From positions 62,001 to 126,000 of the forward strand of contig NZ_JBHOQV010000047.1 in NCBI RefSeq assembly GCF_042408735.1: a DNA stretch of 64,000 nt. Direction: 5' to 3'. The notes under the pieces were generated by a model. The model searched no databases, was not told where the DNA came from, and saw only the letters and a list, made by a program, of their open reading frames with translations. This document shows positions 1-9,210 of the stretch, piece after piece (the first letter of the stretch is position 1; each line of letters starts with the position of its first letter). Position numbers and translations under genes: made by a program. Source of the DNA: Thermogemmatispora sp042408735. Lineage in GTDB: Bacteria > Chloroflexota > Ktedonobacteria > Ktedonobacterales > Ktedonobacteraceae.

Positions 1-1
1 C

Positions 2-409
2 TTCTGGCTGGTCTTTCCCTCGGTGGTGGTCGCTGGGCCGGGCGTGGCCGGCCTGGCCTATATGGCGGCACTGCAGGGCATCCCGCGCTCCTACTTCGAG
101 GCGGCGGAGATCGAGGGCGCTGGCTTCTGGCGTAAAATCTGGACTGTCTCGCTGCCGCGCCTGCGCCCCGTCATCGCTGTGATGCTGGTCTACGGCATCA
201 TCCAGGGGCTGCAAGACTACACCTGGCCGCAGATCCTGACGGGCGGCCAGCCCGAGGGGGCCAGCCGCACGGTGATGCTCTACCTCTTCTCCTATATCCA
301 GAACCAGCGCTACGCCGATGCCACGGCGCTCTCGATCTATCTCTTCCTGGCCATCTTTGCCATCGTGGTGCTCTTCCGCACCTTCTTCAAGGAGGACCCC
401 GATGCCTAG
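2..409 (+). CDS. Sugar ABC transporter permease, MalF/UgpA type (5' partial)
   Basis: The reading frame is open from base 2, so the start lies outside the window; about 135 C-terminal residues are visible. They carry the conserved EAA loop of binding-protein-dependent permeases (EAAEIEGAGFWRKIWTVSLP), which docks on the ABC ATPase, followed by hydrophobic segments ending in a short charged tail. By family knowledge this is one of two membrane subunits importing a sugar or glycerol-phosphate-like solute. The second permease follows after about 60 bases, as usual for MalF/MalG pairs. The substrate cannot be told from this fragment; the binding protein and ATPase would lie upstream or elsewhere. 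Confidence 0.88.
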   Translation, partial: FWLVFPSVVVAGPGVAGLAYMAALQGIPRSYFEAAEIEGAGFWRKIWTVSLPRLRPVIAVMLVYGIIQGLQDYTWPQILTGGQPEGASRTVMLYLFSYIQNQRYADATALSIYLFLAIFAIVVLFRTFFKEDPDA

Positions 410-469
410 TGGAGCGTTGCACGGCGACCGGCGTCCTCGCTGGCAGGTCGCACAAGGAGGGTGTTTGTT

Positions 470-1510
470 GTGTCTATGCTCTTTCCGAAGGTTGGTCGCA
501 AGCAGCCCTTGCTGAGGCTGGGCTGGTGGGCGATGGTGATCCTGCTCTCGCTGGGCGTGCTGACTCACCTGTTGCCGTTCTACATCATGATTGTGACCTC
601 GATCACGCCGGCTCAGGATACGCTGTCGACGACGCCGGTGCTCTGGCCGCTGCACCCAACGCTGGCGGCCTGGAAGCTGGTGATCCAGTGGGCCGAGAAC
701 AGCGGCGCTGGAGCCTTGCTGGCCGGGTCGGCGGGCGAACCGTTCTGGGTCTATTTCTGGAACTCGTTCTTTATGACCTCGGTGACCCTGCTGATCTCGA
801 TCCCGGTGACCTCGATGGCCGCCTATGCCACCAGCAAGCTGCTGCGCGGACGACGCGCGCGCTGGGCCTTTCTCTTCTTTATCGGCACGCTGATGATCCC
901 GCTGGCCGTGCTCCTGATCCCGATGCTCTTTCTGACGCTCAATTTTCCTTTCGCTGTTCCGGGGGCTTCCGTTCCCAATCTGCCGGGCACGGATCAGCCC
1001 TTCCCGACGCTCTCGCTCTACGATACGCCCTGGGCCATCATTGTGCCGGGCATCTTCAACGCCTACAATTACCTGATCTTCAAGGGCTACTTCGATACTA
1101 TCCCCGACTCGGTGCTGCAGGCGGCCCGCGTCGATGGTGGCTCGGAGTTTAACATTTTCCGCCGCATTGTCTTCCCGATGAGTGTGCCGGTCTATTCGGT
1201 GGTGGCCTGGATTCAGTTCTACGCCGTCTGGGATAGCTTCCTCTGGCCGCAGTTGGTCATTCAGAGCAACGACAAGGCGCCGACGGCTCTGGCGATCTAT
1301 ACGGTGATGAACAACTTCATCAATTCGGGGGTGATGGATCGCGCCACTGCTCTCAGCCAGTCGGCAGCCATGCGCTCGGCCCTGGCGGCGGGCCTCTCCT
1401 GGAACGGCCTGATGGTCCTGGCTCTCCTGCAGACCTTCCCGATCTTTGTGATGTTTATTCTCTGCCGCGAGTATCTGCTGCGCGGCGTGCGCATCCAGGG
1501 CTTGAAGTAG
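470..1510 (+). CDS. Sugar ABC transporter permease, MalG type
   Basis: Inner-membrane permease of the carbohydrate importer begun by the preceding gene. About 346 residues with several hydrophobic spans and the EAA loop near residues 210-235 (AARVDGGSEFNIFRRIVFP). The C-terminus (LRGVRIQGLK) is the usual MalG-type ending. The Shine-Dalgarno AAGGAGG at 454-460 touches the first possible GTG at 461, so the GTG at 470 (9-base spacing) is the better start; ATG 476 is also possible. A stretch of about 60 residues between the first two spans is longer than in short MalG homologs, probably a periplasmic loop. Substrate unknown. Confidence 0.9.
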   Translation: MSMLFPKVGRKQPLLRLGWWAMVILLSLGVLTHLLPFYIMIVTSITPAQDTLSTTPVLWPLHPTLAAWKLVIQWAENSGAGALLAGSAGEPFWVYFWNSFFMTSVTLLISIPVTSMAAYATSKLLRGRRARWAFLFFIGTLMIPLAVLLIPMLFLTLNFPFAVPGASVPNLPGTDQPFPTLSLYDTPWAIIVPGIFNAYNYLIFKGYFDTIPDSVLQAARVDGGSEFNIFRRIVFPMSVPVYSVVAWIQFYAVWDSFLWPQLVIQSNDKAPTALAIYTVMNNFINSGVMDRATALSQSAAMRSALAAGLSWNGLMVLALLQTFPIFVMFILCREYLLRGVRIQGLK

Positions 1511-1774
1511 GTTCGCTCAGGACCTGCCTGCACGGTCAGCCGGCGCGACTGGGAAGGCGTCGGCGAGCGCCCGGCTGGCCGACGTATCAACGGGTACCGC
1601 GGGGCACGACGGGCGGGGAAAGGCGGACTGCGCCTCTGGCTGCCTGGCTGCCTATCTGCCTGCCCGCCGTGCCGGTGCTTTAGCGCTTTGCTCTGCTTGT
1701 CTGGGCGGTGACTGGATGCTGCTATGCTGGCATGTTTATGGTCTCTGTTTCGGGCACAGGGAGGAGAAGAGACG

Positions 1775-2494
1775 ATGCCGTTCTTTGAGGAGTTCGAGGC
1801 TGACGCGCTGGCGGAAGAGACCTTGCGCCGTCCGATCCGGGGGGCTTTCGCGCTCTTGCGCGAGCAGTTGGAGCGGCTCGTGGCGCTCAATGTCGGTTGG
1901 GCCTTGCAGTTGTTGCCGGCCCTGGTGGCTCTGGCCTGGCCTGGCTGGCCGCTGGGACTGCGCCTGCTGTTGGTGGCCTACAGCGCCCTGGCCCTCATGC
2001 CGGCGACGGCCCTGCTCTTTAGCGGGGTGGCGCGCCTGAATCGGCAGGAGCCGCTGGACCTGGTCACGCTGGGCGCTGAGCTGCGACGCCTGGCTCTGCC
2101 AAGCCTGCGCACGCTGGCGCCTCTGCCAGGACTCTGTGGCCTGCTCTGCCTGTTGATTGTGGCTGTGGGGCCTGTCAGGCTCTTGCTGGTCGATGTGCTG
2201 CTGCGCCTGGGGCTGCTGGTCTTGCTGTTCAGCGCCGCTTACTGGGGACCGCTCTTTCTGGCCGAGCCTGAGCAGCCAGCCTGGTTGCTGGGGGGGAGAG
2301 CGCTGCGCCTGGCCTGGCGCTATCCGCTCGCGACGGCCTGTAGCTTGCTGCTGGTTCTGGCCATCATGCTCGTGGGCTATCTCTCGATCGCCGGCTTTTT
2401 CCTGATTGCGCCCGTCCTGGCGGCCCTGCTCCTTTGGAGGCGGACGCTGGTGCTGCTGGCGCGTCGCGGTGAGCTGAGGGTGGAGCTGCCATGA
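1775..2494 (+). CDS. Conserved membrane protein of unknown function
   Basis: 239 residues, with a soluble acidic N-terminus (MPFFEEFEADALAEE) and about five to six very Leu/Ala-rich hydrophobic spans. I do not recognise the family with certainty; the general look resembles DUF624-like helper membrane proteins that sit next to sugar ABC permeases, but no diagnostic motif was found. The start at ATG 1775 is chosen for the AGGGAGGAG site at 1758-1766; the in-frame start at 1724 lacks a good site. The stop overlaps the start of the GroEL-like gene by four bases (ATGA), so the two are probably translationally coupled and may work together. Confidence 0.7.
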   Translation: MPFFEEFEADALAEETLRRPIRGAFALLREQLERLVALNVGWALQLLPALVALAWPGWPLGLRLLLVAYSALALMPATALLFSGVARLNRQEPLDLVTLGAELRRLALPSLRTLAPLPGLCGLLCLLIVAVGPVRLLLVDVLLRLGLLVLLFSAAYWGPLFLAEPEQPAWLLGGRALRLAWRYPLATACSLLLVLAIMLVGYLSIAGFFLIAPVLAALLLWRRTLVLLARRGELRVELP

Positions 2495-4176
2495 CGACGA
2501 TGAGGCCGCGTGATCCGCGGGAGGTCACGACCGGCTATCGGCTGGCGGAGGCGCGGCGCCTGGTGGCTGAGCTGCGGCGGGCGGCGCAACAGCCTTCGCT
2601 GATCCTCTTGCCGCGGGCTTTGCGTTTGCTTGTGCGGGGGATCGACCTGCTGGCGCGGCCTCTTGCCATGACTCTGGGGCCGGCGCGGACCCTGGTGCTC
2701 AACGAGCGCAATCCCGGCGAGTGCGAGGTGCTGGCCGATGCCAGTACGATCGCGCGGCGCATTATTGCTCTGCGCCGGCGCAGCGATAATCTGGGGGCCA
2801 TGCTCCTGCGCCAGATGGCTCTCGAGCTGCACGAGCGCTACGGCGATGGGGTGGCCCTGGCGGCCGTCATGGTTCGGGCCCTGGTGCACGAGGCCTGTCG
2901 CCGGCTGGCGGCAGGCGCCAGCCCGCCAGCTCTGGCCCGCGGATTGCAGCGCGCCGTGCTGGCTGCCGAGGTGGCCCTCGAGCGTCAGGCGCGTCCGCTG
3001 GGGAGCTGTCGGGAGGTGCAGGCCCTTGTTCTGGGCGCCACCGGCGATCCCGAGTTGAGTGAGGTGCTGGCGCAGATGTTCGAGGTGCTGGGACCGTGCT
3101 CGACAGTGGTTGTGGAGGAGCAGCCCCGCCCCGGTCTGGACCACGAGTATATTCGGGGCGGCAAGTGGGATGGCTACCTGCCGGCCCGCGCCTTGCTGCC
3201 GGAGGGGGAGGCCGGGCTGATCCTGCGCCAGCCCTGGATTGTCCTGGCCGACGAGGAGCTGCACGACGTTGAGCAGGTGTTGCCGATGCTCGAACTGGTC
3301 CTGACGGAGCCTTGCCGGCCCCCGCTGCTCTTGGTCGCCCGTGCGCTCTCGGGGCCGGCCCTGACGCTCTTGACGGCTAACCACGTGCGTGGCCTGGTGA
3401 CGCTCGGCTTGTTGGTGCTCTCCAGCGGCGCCACCCTGGTGCACGATGATCTGGCCGATATGGCGGCTCTGACCGGGGGCGCTGTCCTCTCGGAGCTGAC
3501 GGGCACGCTCTGCCGCCACGTTCGGCGCGAGCATATCGGGCATGCTCAGCAGGCCATCCTGACTCCGACTGGGGTGACTCTTCTCGGCGGCCAGGGAGAG
3601 AGAGCGACCCTTCAGCAGCGCATTGCCTCGGTGCGCGCTCAGCTACGAGAGACCCCGCGCGGGAAAAATAGCGAGTGGGAGTTTTTGCGCCTGCGCCTGG
3701 CCCGCCTGACGGGCGGGATCGGCGTGCTGAAGGTCGGGGCTGTCAGCGAGCACGAGCTGGAACTGAGGAAGGAGCAGGCCCAGAAGGCCCTGCGTGTGCT
3801 GGAGGCGGCCTACGAGACGGGCCTGGTGCCCGGTGGCGGCGTGGCTCTGCTCAACTGCCTTCCGGCCCTGGAGGAGGCGCGGGCCGCCTCTGCTGACGAG
3901 GATGAGCGCTCGGGTGTCGCCCTGCTGGAGGCCGCGCTCTCTGCCCCATTTTTGCAGATTGTGCGCAATCACGGAGCCTTGCATCCGCCGCTGGTGCTGG
4001 AGGAGGCGCGTCGCCGGGGAGCCGACTATGGCTTCGATGCCCTGCGCGGTGAGGTGGCCTCGATGTGGGAGCGGGGTATTCTGGATTGCTGCGCTACTGT
4101 GCGCGGCGCTTTGCGCGCGGCGGCCAGCCTGGCGACGATGCTGATTACGACCGATGCCGTGGTCTTCAACGCCTGA
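2491..4176 (+). CDS. Divergent GroEL-like (Cpn60) protein with degraded ATPase motifs
   Basis: 561 residues aligning by eye over its length with group I chaperonins: TLGP at 61-64, the DNLGA and AAGASPPALARG equivalents of the GroEL equatorial domain, PGGGVALL near 447-454, and a C-terminal GFDALRGEV...ILD...LITTDAVV block. In true chaperonins GDGTTT and a catalytic Asp (Asp398 in E. coli) drive ATP hydrolysis. Here the first reads GDGVALA (118-124) and the second appears to be Lys432. The N-terminus is about 40 residues longer than GroEL and the terminal GGM repeat is absent. It is therefore probably a paralog with a binding or scaffold role rather than a folding ATPase. Four-base overlap with the upstream membrane-protein gene. 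Confidence 0.85.
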   Translation: MTTMRPRDPREVTTGYRLAEARRLVAELRRAAQQPSLILLPRALRLLVRGIDLLARPLAMTLGPARTLVLNERNPGECEVLADASTIARRIIALRRRSDNLGAMLLRQMALELHERYGDGVALAAVMVRALVHEACRRLAAGASPPALARGLQRAVLAAEVALERQARPLGSCREVQALVLGATGDPELSEVLAQMFEVLGPCSTVVVEEQPRPGLDHEYIRGGKWDGYLPARALLPEGEAGLILRQPWIVLADEELHDVEQVLPMLELVLTEPCRPPLLLVARALSGPALTLLTANHVRGLVTLGLLVLSSGATLVHDDLADMAALTGGAVLSELTGTLCRHVRREHIGHAQQAILTPTGVTLLGGQGERATLQQRIASVRAQLRETPRGKNSEWEFLRLRLARLTGGIGVLKVGAVSEHELELRKEQAQKALRVLEAAYETGLVPGGGVALLNCLPALEEARAASADEDERSGVALLEAALSAPFLQIVRNHGALHPPLVLEEARRRGADYGFDALRGEVASMWERGILDCCATVRGALRAAASLATMLITTDAVVFNA

Positions 4177-4401
4177 GTTTCCTGGCTACCGGAGACCAGC
4201 CCGGTCCGGCCCAGCCCGATCCGATCCGGTCTGGCTGGATATCCAGGGCCTGCTCCGGCTGCGGCGGCTGGCCGATGGCGGAGCAGGTGGCAAGGGCTTG
4301 CGGGCTTGCGGCGCTCTGCGATAATGACAAGAGGCTAACGGCGTCCCTTTCAGGGGGCGCCCGACCTGTGCCGCAAGCAACGAGGAAGGAGGTGTCTGCT
4401 G

Positions 4402-6213
4402 TTGAGCATGACAGCGGGCAGTGGAGCAACTCCAGACGAGCAGGGCTGGCGCGAGCTGGCGCTTCCGGAGCTGCCGACGCCGATCTATGCGCTGGCGCCG
4501 GCCCCGGGACGCCTCTGGGCCGGCGGCCTGGGGGGCGTGGCCTGCTATCGGAGCGCGGTGAGTGCCCTGGGGGAACGCGTTGAGGAGTGGGAGCCGGGGC
4601 CAGTGCTCTTGCCACCGGCCCCGGTGACGGTCCTGTGGGCCTACGGCAATCTCGTGCTGGCCGGTGGCAATGGGGGCCTGGCCTATTCCCTCACGGGTGG
4701 AGCCGGCTGGCAGCGCGCCGAGATCGAGGATGGGAGCGTTGGCGTGACGGTCCTGGCACCCTCGCCCCGCTTTGGAAGCGATAACACCTTGCTGGCCGGC
4801 ACCCTGGCCAATGGCGTCTTGCGCAGTACCGACGGGGGCCGTAGCTGGCGCAACGTCTCCTTTGGTCTGCAAAGTCAGGAAATTACCGATCTGCTCTGGC
4901 TCGATGGCTCGACGGCGCTGCTGGCGACGGATGAGGGCCTCTATCGCTCGCGCGACGGCGGGCGTGGCTGGCGGCGCGTCCTGGAGAGCAGTGAGGGCGC
5001 GGTCGAGGCCCTGACGCGCCTGCCTGACGGGGGAGTGCTGGCGGTCCTGGAGAACGGCGCTCTTTTGCAGGCCGAGGCCGGGACCGAGGGCGAGCGCTGG
5101 CAGCCCCTAAAAGATCCAGATGGCCTGGAGGGGGTGCAGCCCCTCTCGCTCTTTACGACAGAGCGGGGAACGCTCTTGCTGGGCACGCAGCGCGGCCTCT
5201 TGCGCTCAGCCGACGGCGGGCGCGGCTGGCAGACGGTCGATGGTCGCCTGGTGCACGTCTTGCGCCAGGGACAGGGACGGCTCTACGCCGGCTGCGCCGA
5301 GGGCGTCTTGCTAAGCGAGGATGATGGCCAGAGCTGGCGTCCGCTGCCGACGCCGCCGCTGCATGATCTCCTGCGTCTGCAGCCCCAGGGTGAGCGGCTG
5401 TGGTTGCTGGGGACGCATACGGCGCCGCTTCAGCTCGAGCTGACCCCCAGAGATGAGGCGCCGACCTGGCAGCGCCTGCAAGGACTGACCCTGCCGCTGA
5501 CGGGCTGCGCCGCCGTTGACGACGAGACGCTGCTGCTGGCCGGCCCCGAGGGCCTGCTGCGCCTCTGGCCGAGAAGTGGCGAGCATCAGCTCTTGCTGGC
5601 GGAACCCCTGGAGGGCAATACCCTGATCACCTGGGCCGGTGACGGCCCGGCTCGCCAGATCTGGGTGGCCAGCGGCAGCGGTCAGCGGCTCTGGCATAGC
5701 GCCAACGATGGGGCGAGCTGGCACCAACTGGCGCCCCCCTTTGGAGTGACGCCCCTGGTGGCGCTGCAGGCCACCCGCGAGCACCTGGTGGCGGCAACCT
5801 ACGACCCACGACAGTACCATGTCTGCCTCTGGTATTCAACCGACGACGGGAGCACCTGGGTTCGTGGGCTGGAGGCTGATACCAACTGGCCCCTCGTGGC
5901 CAGTTGTGCCGAGCCGCTGGCCCTGGGCGTGGGCAATATCTTGCTGGTCGCCCAGCCCGACGGCACCTGGCGCCGTAGCCCGGTCGGCCACGGCGGCGGC
6001 GGTATTCGGCGCGTGGTCTCCTGCCTGCATGAGGGCTTGCGCCTGCTCTTCGTCCTGGCGGGCGGCGGTATCTTCCGCTCGCACGATCTGGGCCAGAGCT
6101 GGCAGGCCCAGCATGAGGGGCTGCCGCTGGTGCGCATCGCCGATATTGCCTGCACTTCGACACGGCTCTGGGCCTTGCTCAGCGGAGGGGTGATCTGTCA
6201 ACGTCGCCTCTAG
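4402..6213 (+). CDS. Asp-box (BNR/sortilin-type) beta-propeller protein
   Basis: 603 residues built of repeated S-x-D-x-G-x-x-W Asp boxes: RSTDGGRSW, RSRDGGRGW, RSADGGRGW, LSEDDGQSW, HSANDGASW, YSTDDGSTW and RSHDLGQSW, plus a degenerate YSLTGGAGW, spaced by roughly 40-90 residues. Such repeats fold into 6-10-bladed propellers (BNR, VPS10/sortilin, Ycf48 families), generally binding proteins or glycans. No signal peptide or membrane span is seen, so a cytoplasmic location is suggested. The TTG at 4402 is preferred over ATG 4408 because AAGGAGGTG (4386-4393) lies 8 bases upstream. It follows the GroEL-like gene by 225 bases and precedes the halogenase-like gene by 18, so it is probably co-transcribed with the latter. 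Function unknown. Confidence 0.82.
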   Translation: MSMTAGSGATPDEQGWRELALPELPTPIYALAPAPGRLWAGGLGGVACYRSAVSALGERVEEWEPGPVLLPPAPVTVLWAYGNLVLAGGNGGLAYSLTGGAGWQRAEIEDGSVGVTVLAPSPRFGSDNTLLAGTLANGVLRSTDGGRSWRNVSFGLQSQEITDLLWLDGSTALLATDEGLYRSRDGGRGWRRVLESSEGAVEALTRLPDGGVLAVLENGALLQAEAGTEGERWQPLKDPDGLEGVQPLSLFTTERGTLLLGTQRGLLRSADGGRGWQTVDGRLVHVLRQGQGRLYAGCAEGVLLSEDDGQSWRPLPTPPLHDLLRLQPQGERLWLLGTHTAPLQLELTPRDEAPTWQRLQGLTLPLTGCAAVDDETLLLAGPEGLLRLWPRSGEHQLLLAEPLEGNTLITWAGDGPARQIWVASGSGQRLWHSANDGASWHQLAPPFGVTPLVALQATREHLVAATYDPRQYHVCLWYSTDDGSTWVRGLEADTNWPLVASCAEPLALGVGNILLVAQPDGTWRRSPVGHGGGGIRRVVSCLHEGLRLLFVLAGGGIFRSHDLGQSWQAQHEGLPLVRIADIACTSTRLWALLSGGVICQRRL

Positions 6214-6231
6214 GGAGAGGAGGCACGCACC

Positions 6232-7932
6232 ATGACAAAGCGCTACGATGTGGTCATTATCGGCGGCGGGCCGGCAGGCAGCACGGTAGCGGCCCTGACC
6301 CGCCGCTATGCTCCGCAGTTGCGTCTGCTGCTGCTGGAAAAAGAGATCTTTCCCCGCCATCATGTGGGGGAGTCGCTGTTAGCGGGGGCCTCGCCGGTCT
6401 TGGAGGAAATGGGGGCCTACGAGAAGGTGGCCAGGGCGGGCTTTCTGGAGAAGCTGGGAGCCACCTTCATTTGGGGGCGCAACCGTGAGCCGTGGGGCTT
6501 CGAGTTCGATGAGCTGGTCTCGCAGCTCGTGGCCCAGGGCAAGCGCCTGCCGCGCCTCTATACACGGGCCTGGCAGGTGCGGCGGGCCGAATACGATGAG
6601 CTGCTGTTGCGCCATGCCGCCAGCCTGGGGGTCGAGGTCCGCCAGGGAGCGCGCGTCACGCGCGTGCTCTGGGAGCGGGAGCCGGAGGCGACCCCGCCCT
6701 CTGATGGCCAGATGCCCCGCGCCATCGGCGTTGAGTTTGTCACCGAGCGCGGCCCCCAGACTGTTTTGTGCGAGTGGCTGCTTGACTGCAGCGGACAGCA
6801 GGCCCTGCTCGGCCATGCGCTCAAGCTGCGCGAGTACGACGAGCAGATGAACAATTACGCTCTCTTCGCCTATTGGCAGGGAGCGAAGTGGCTCTACGAG
6901 TATACGGGCTACCCCGAGCTGACGCGCATCTGCATCATTACGACGCCCCGCGGCTGGATCTGGTATATCCCCTTGAAGCGCGATGTGATGAGCGTCGGCT
7001 TCGTTACCCATCGCCAGACGCTGAAGGAGATGGCGGCAGGACCGGAGCAGCTCTATCTGGAGGAGCTACAGGACTGTCCCGAGGTGCGCGATTTGCTGAA
7101 AGAAGCTCGTCTGACGCGAATCGCTGCTGATCAGCGGCGCGATGTATGCGCTATTCAGGACTGGTCCTACCGCAGCCGTCAGCTCAGTGGGCCGGGCTGG
7201 GCCCTGGTTGGCGACGCGGCGGGCTTTGTCGATCCGATTCTCTCGTCGGGCGTCATGCTGGCACATGAACTGGGACAGAAGGCCGCCTATACGCTGGTCT
7301 CAAGCTTCGCCGCTGACAGCGACGAGCAGATCCGGCGCTATTGGGAGTTTTATGCCCAGACCTATCGCACCTATTTGCAAGCCTATCGCGATATGGCAGC
7401 CTTCTGGTACAGCAATAACTTTTCGCTGGATAGCTGGTTCTGGCAGGCGCGGCGCATCCTGGCGCGCAGCGGCAGCGAGCTGAATCTCTCCGATCGCCAG
7501 GCCTTTACGCGCCTGGCCTCGGGCTACGCGACGCGGGCGGAGTCGCTGAGCCTCTTTGGCAGCTATCCCCTGCACGAGGCGCAGCAATTGGTGAACGGCC
7601 TCTTCGGCGCCCCCTATCGGCGCGAGGAGCTGGCGGCCCAGTATGCTGGCCGTCCTCTGCGCTTGAAGGAAGCCGAGCTGAGCGACGGCCTCTACTACTA
7701 TCAGGGGGCGCTCCGGCAGACGCGGCGCGTGGTCAATCGTCGGACGCAGCGCTATCTGGATCTGCATCCCGGTGAGGAGGTTCTGCTCTCGCTCTTCGAT
7801 GGCGCTCATACCCTGGCTGACCTGGAAGAGGCCGTCGGGGCGCTGGAAGCCCTGCCGAAGACAGCACGCCTGCCGCTGCGCTCGGGCCTCGACCTGCTGG
7901 TGCAACTGGAGATGATCGGCGTCTTAGACTAA
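6232..7932 (+). CDS. FAD-dependent oxidoreductase, tryptophan-halogenase-like
   Basis: 566-residue flavoprotein. GGGPAG (11-16) begins the FAD Rossmann fold; EKEIFPRHHVGESLL (36-50) and GDAAGFVDPILSSG are typical of the geranylgeranyl-reductase/halogenase superfamily. The motif GWIWYIP at 241-247 matches GWxWxIP, used to recognise flavin-dependent halogenases and thought to block monooxygenation. A Lys at 74 (EKLGATFIWG) is a candidate for the catalytic Lys, but the alignment is by eye. The roughly 200-residue C-terminal extension is typical of CmlS/PltA-like enzymes. Start ATG with GGAGAGGAGG just upstream. Some proteins with this motif act as other oxidases, so halogenation is likely rather than proven. 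A hairpin terminator follows. Confidence 0.8.
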   Translation: MTKRYDVVIIGGGPAGSTVAALTRRYAPQLRLLLLEKEIFPRHHVGESLLAGASPVLEEMGAYEKVARAGFLEKLGATFIWGRNREPWGFEFDELVSQLVAQGKRLPRLYTRAWQVRRAEYDELLLRHAASLGVEVRQGARVTRVLWEREPEATPPSDGQMPRAIGVEFVTERGPQTVLCEWLLDCSGQQALLGHALKLREYDEQMNNYALFAYWQGAKWLYEYTGYPELTRICIITTPRGWIWYIPLKRDVMSVGFVTHRQTLKEMAAGPEQLYLEELQDCPEVRDLLKEARLTRIAADQRRDVCAIQDWSYRSRQLSGPGWALVGDAAGFVDPILSSGVMLAHELGQKAAYTLVSSFAADSDEQIRRYWEFYAQTYRTYLQAYRDMAAFWYSNNFSLDSWFWQARRILARSGSELNLSDRQAFTRLASGYATRAESLSLFGSYPLHEAQQLVNGLFGAPYRREELAAQYAGRPLRLKEAELSDGLYYYQGALRQTRRVVNRRTQRYLDLHPGEEVLLSLFDGAHTLADLEEAVGALEALPKTARLPLRSGLDLLVQLEMIGVLD

Positions 7933-7987
7933 GAGCTGCCCTTCCAGTGGACCCTGGCTGCGCGGCGCAAATGAGCGCTCGCGAGAT

Positions 7988-8035
7988 GGGCGAGGCTGCC
8001 TGCTTCCCGCGGCGGGTAGCCTCGCCCGCTTTTGG
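7988..8035 (+). terminator. Intrinsic terminator after the halogenase-like gene
   Basis: GGGCGAGGCT (7988-7997) and AGCCTCGCCC (8018-8027) form a perfect 10-bp stem, followed by GCTTTTGG. It lies 55 bases after the stop of the halogenase-like gene. The rest of 7933-8270 holds only the AT-richer leader of the methyltransferase gene, with a TATACT at about 8149. Confidence 0.65.
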
Positions 8036-8270
8036 AGCTTTGACTGGATCTGCTGCCATATTCGTCGGCTCTGCCGCCGTAAAGTTCAGGCAAACAATCA
8101 AGCGATCTGCGATTTGAGCCGATCCTTCCATTTTTGAGCGAAGGCAGAGTATACTCTCTAATGAGCAAGGGGAGCATGCTGTTCTCTTTGCATCTTCTTT
8201 GGCCTGGCATGCGAGAAGAGCGTGGAGCTGCCAGGGAGCACCTTACCATACTGTCATGAAGGAGGTCAGG

Positions 8271-9185
8271 ATGCCTTTATGGGGCCTGTTCAGGAGAACG
8301 CGGCGTTTACCAGCTATCAGGACTGGTGAGTGGGAGCAGGCTCGGCGGGAAGGGCGCTCGTTGGAGGAGCAACAGCGGTGGCAGCGTCGCTATCTGCAGG
8401 ATGTCCCCTATGCCTTACCGAAAGATGAAGCCGAGATCGACCGCCTCAACTTTCAGCATTACGCCCTCATGAGTGTGCAGAAGCAGCACATTATTGCGCC
8501 TCTGGAGGACTATCCCCGGGCGATTCTCGATGTGGGATGTGGCACGGGACTCTGGGCGCGCGAGGTAGGGCAGCGCTATCCGCTGTGCCGGGTGGTCGGA
8601 GTCGATGTTGAGCCACCCGAGCGCTTGCCAACGGTACCGGCCAACGTTGATTATGTCTACGGCGACGTTCTCAAAGGGCTGCCCTTCGCGGAGAACAGCT
8701 TTGATCTGGTCCATCAGCGTTTGCTGATTCTGGCGGTGCCGGCCCAGTCCTGGCCGCAGGTGCTGGGCGAGTTGTTGCGGCTGGCGCGTCCTGGCGGCTG
8801 GCTGCAGTTGACGGAGGCGGGCATGTATTTCAATCGCCCGGGACCAAGCTCGGCGCGCCTGCGTGACCTGGTCAATCGGGCCATCGCTGGCTGGGGCTTT
8901 GACCCATTGATTGCTCTCAATCTGCCGGCCCTGCTGGCGCAGGCGGGAGCCGTCGCGGTGGAGAAGCGGACCTATGGCGTGCTGATGGGAGAGGCCGGCG
9001 GCCAGGGTGGGCGCTTGCTGGAGAAGGACATGCTGGCTGTGATGTCGGCGCTCACCGAGCGGGTGGCCGCCTTTATGCCGGTCGAGGAATGGCGCGAGCT
9101 GTTGGCCTCGCTGCCGGAGGAATGGCGCACCTACGGAACAGAGTTCGAGTTTCATGTCACGGTGGGGCGCAAGCCTTTGCGCTGA
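8271..9185 (+). CDS. Class I SAM-dependent methyltransferase
   Basis: 304 residues. Motif I ILDVGCGTGLWAREV (about residues 85-99) binds the SAM methionine/adenosine; an acidic end of strand 2 (VVGVDVEPPE), VYGDVLKGLPFAENSFDLVHQ (motifs II-III) and a LLRLARPGGWLQLTE segment complete the Rossmann-type core. The substrate is unknown; the closest general type is the UbiE/COQ5-like small-molecule methyltransferase. ATG 8271 is chosen because AAGGAGG (8259-8265) lies 5 bases upstream; the longer reading from 8199 has no site. It stands after a terminator, so it has its own promoter, but its position next to a halogenase-like gene raises the possibility of a tailoring role in a shared pathway. Confidence 0.85.
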   Translation: MPLWGLFRRTRRLPAIRTGEWEQARREGRSLEEQQRWQRRYLQDVPYALPKDEAEIDRLNFQHYALMSVQKQHIIAPLEDYPRAILDVGCGTGLWAREVGQRYPLCRVVGVDVEPPERLPTVPANVDYVYGDVLKGLPFAENSFDLVHQRLLILAVPAQSWPQVLGELLRLARPGGWLQLTEAGMYFNRPGPSSARLRDLVNRAIAGWGFDPLIALNLPALLAQAGAVAVEKRTYGVLMGEAGGQGGRLLEKDMLAVMSALTERVAAFMPVEEWRELLASLPEEWRTYGTEFEFHVTVGRKPLR

Positions 9186-9210
9186 GGGGGCTGGAACGGC
9201 CTGACCTGGC

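Noticed and set aside
2377..3543. 388-codon minus-strand open frame
   Set aside because: Lies antisense to the GroEL-like gene, which has clear homology; the frame is open only because of GC bias.
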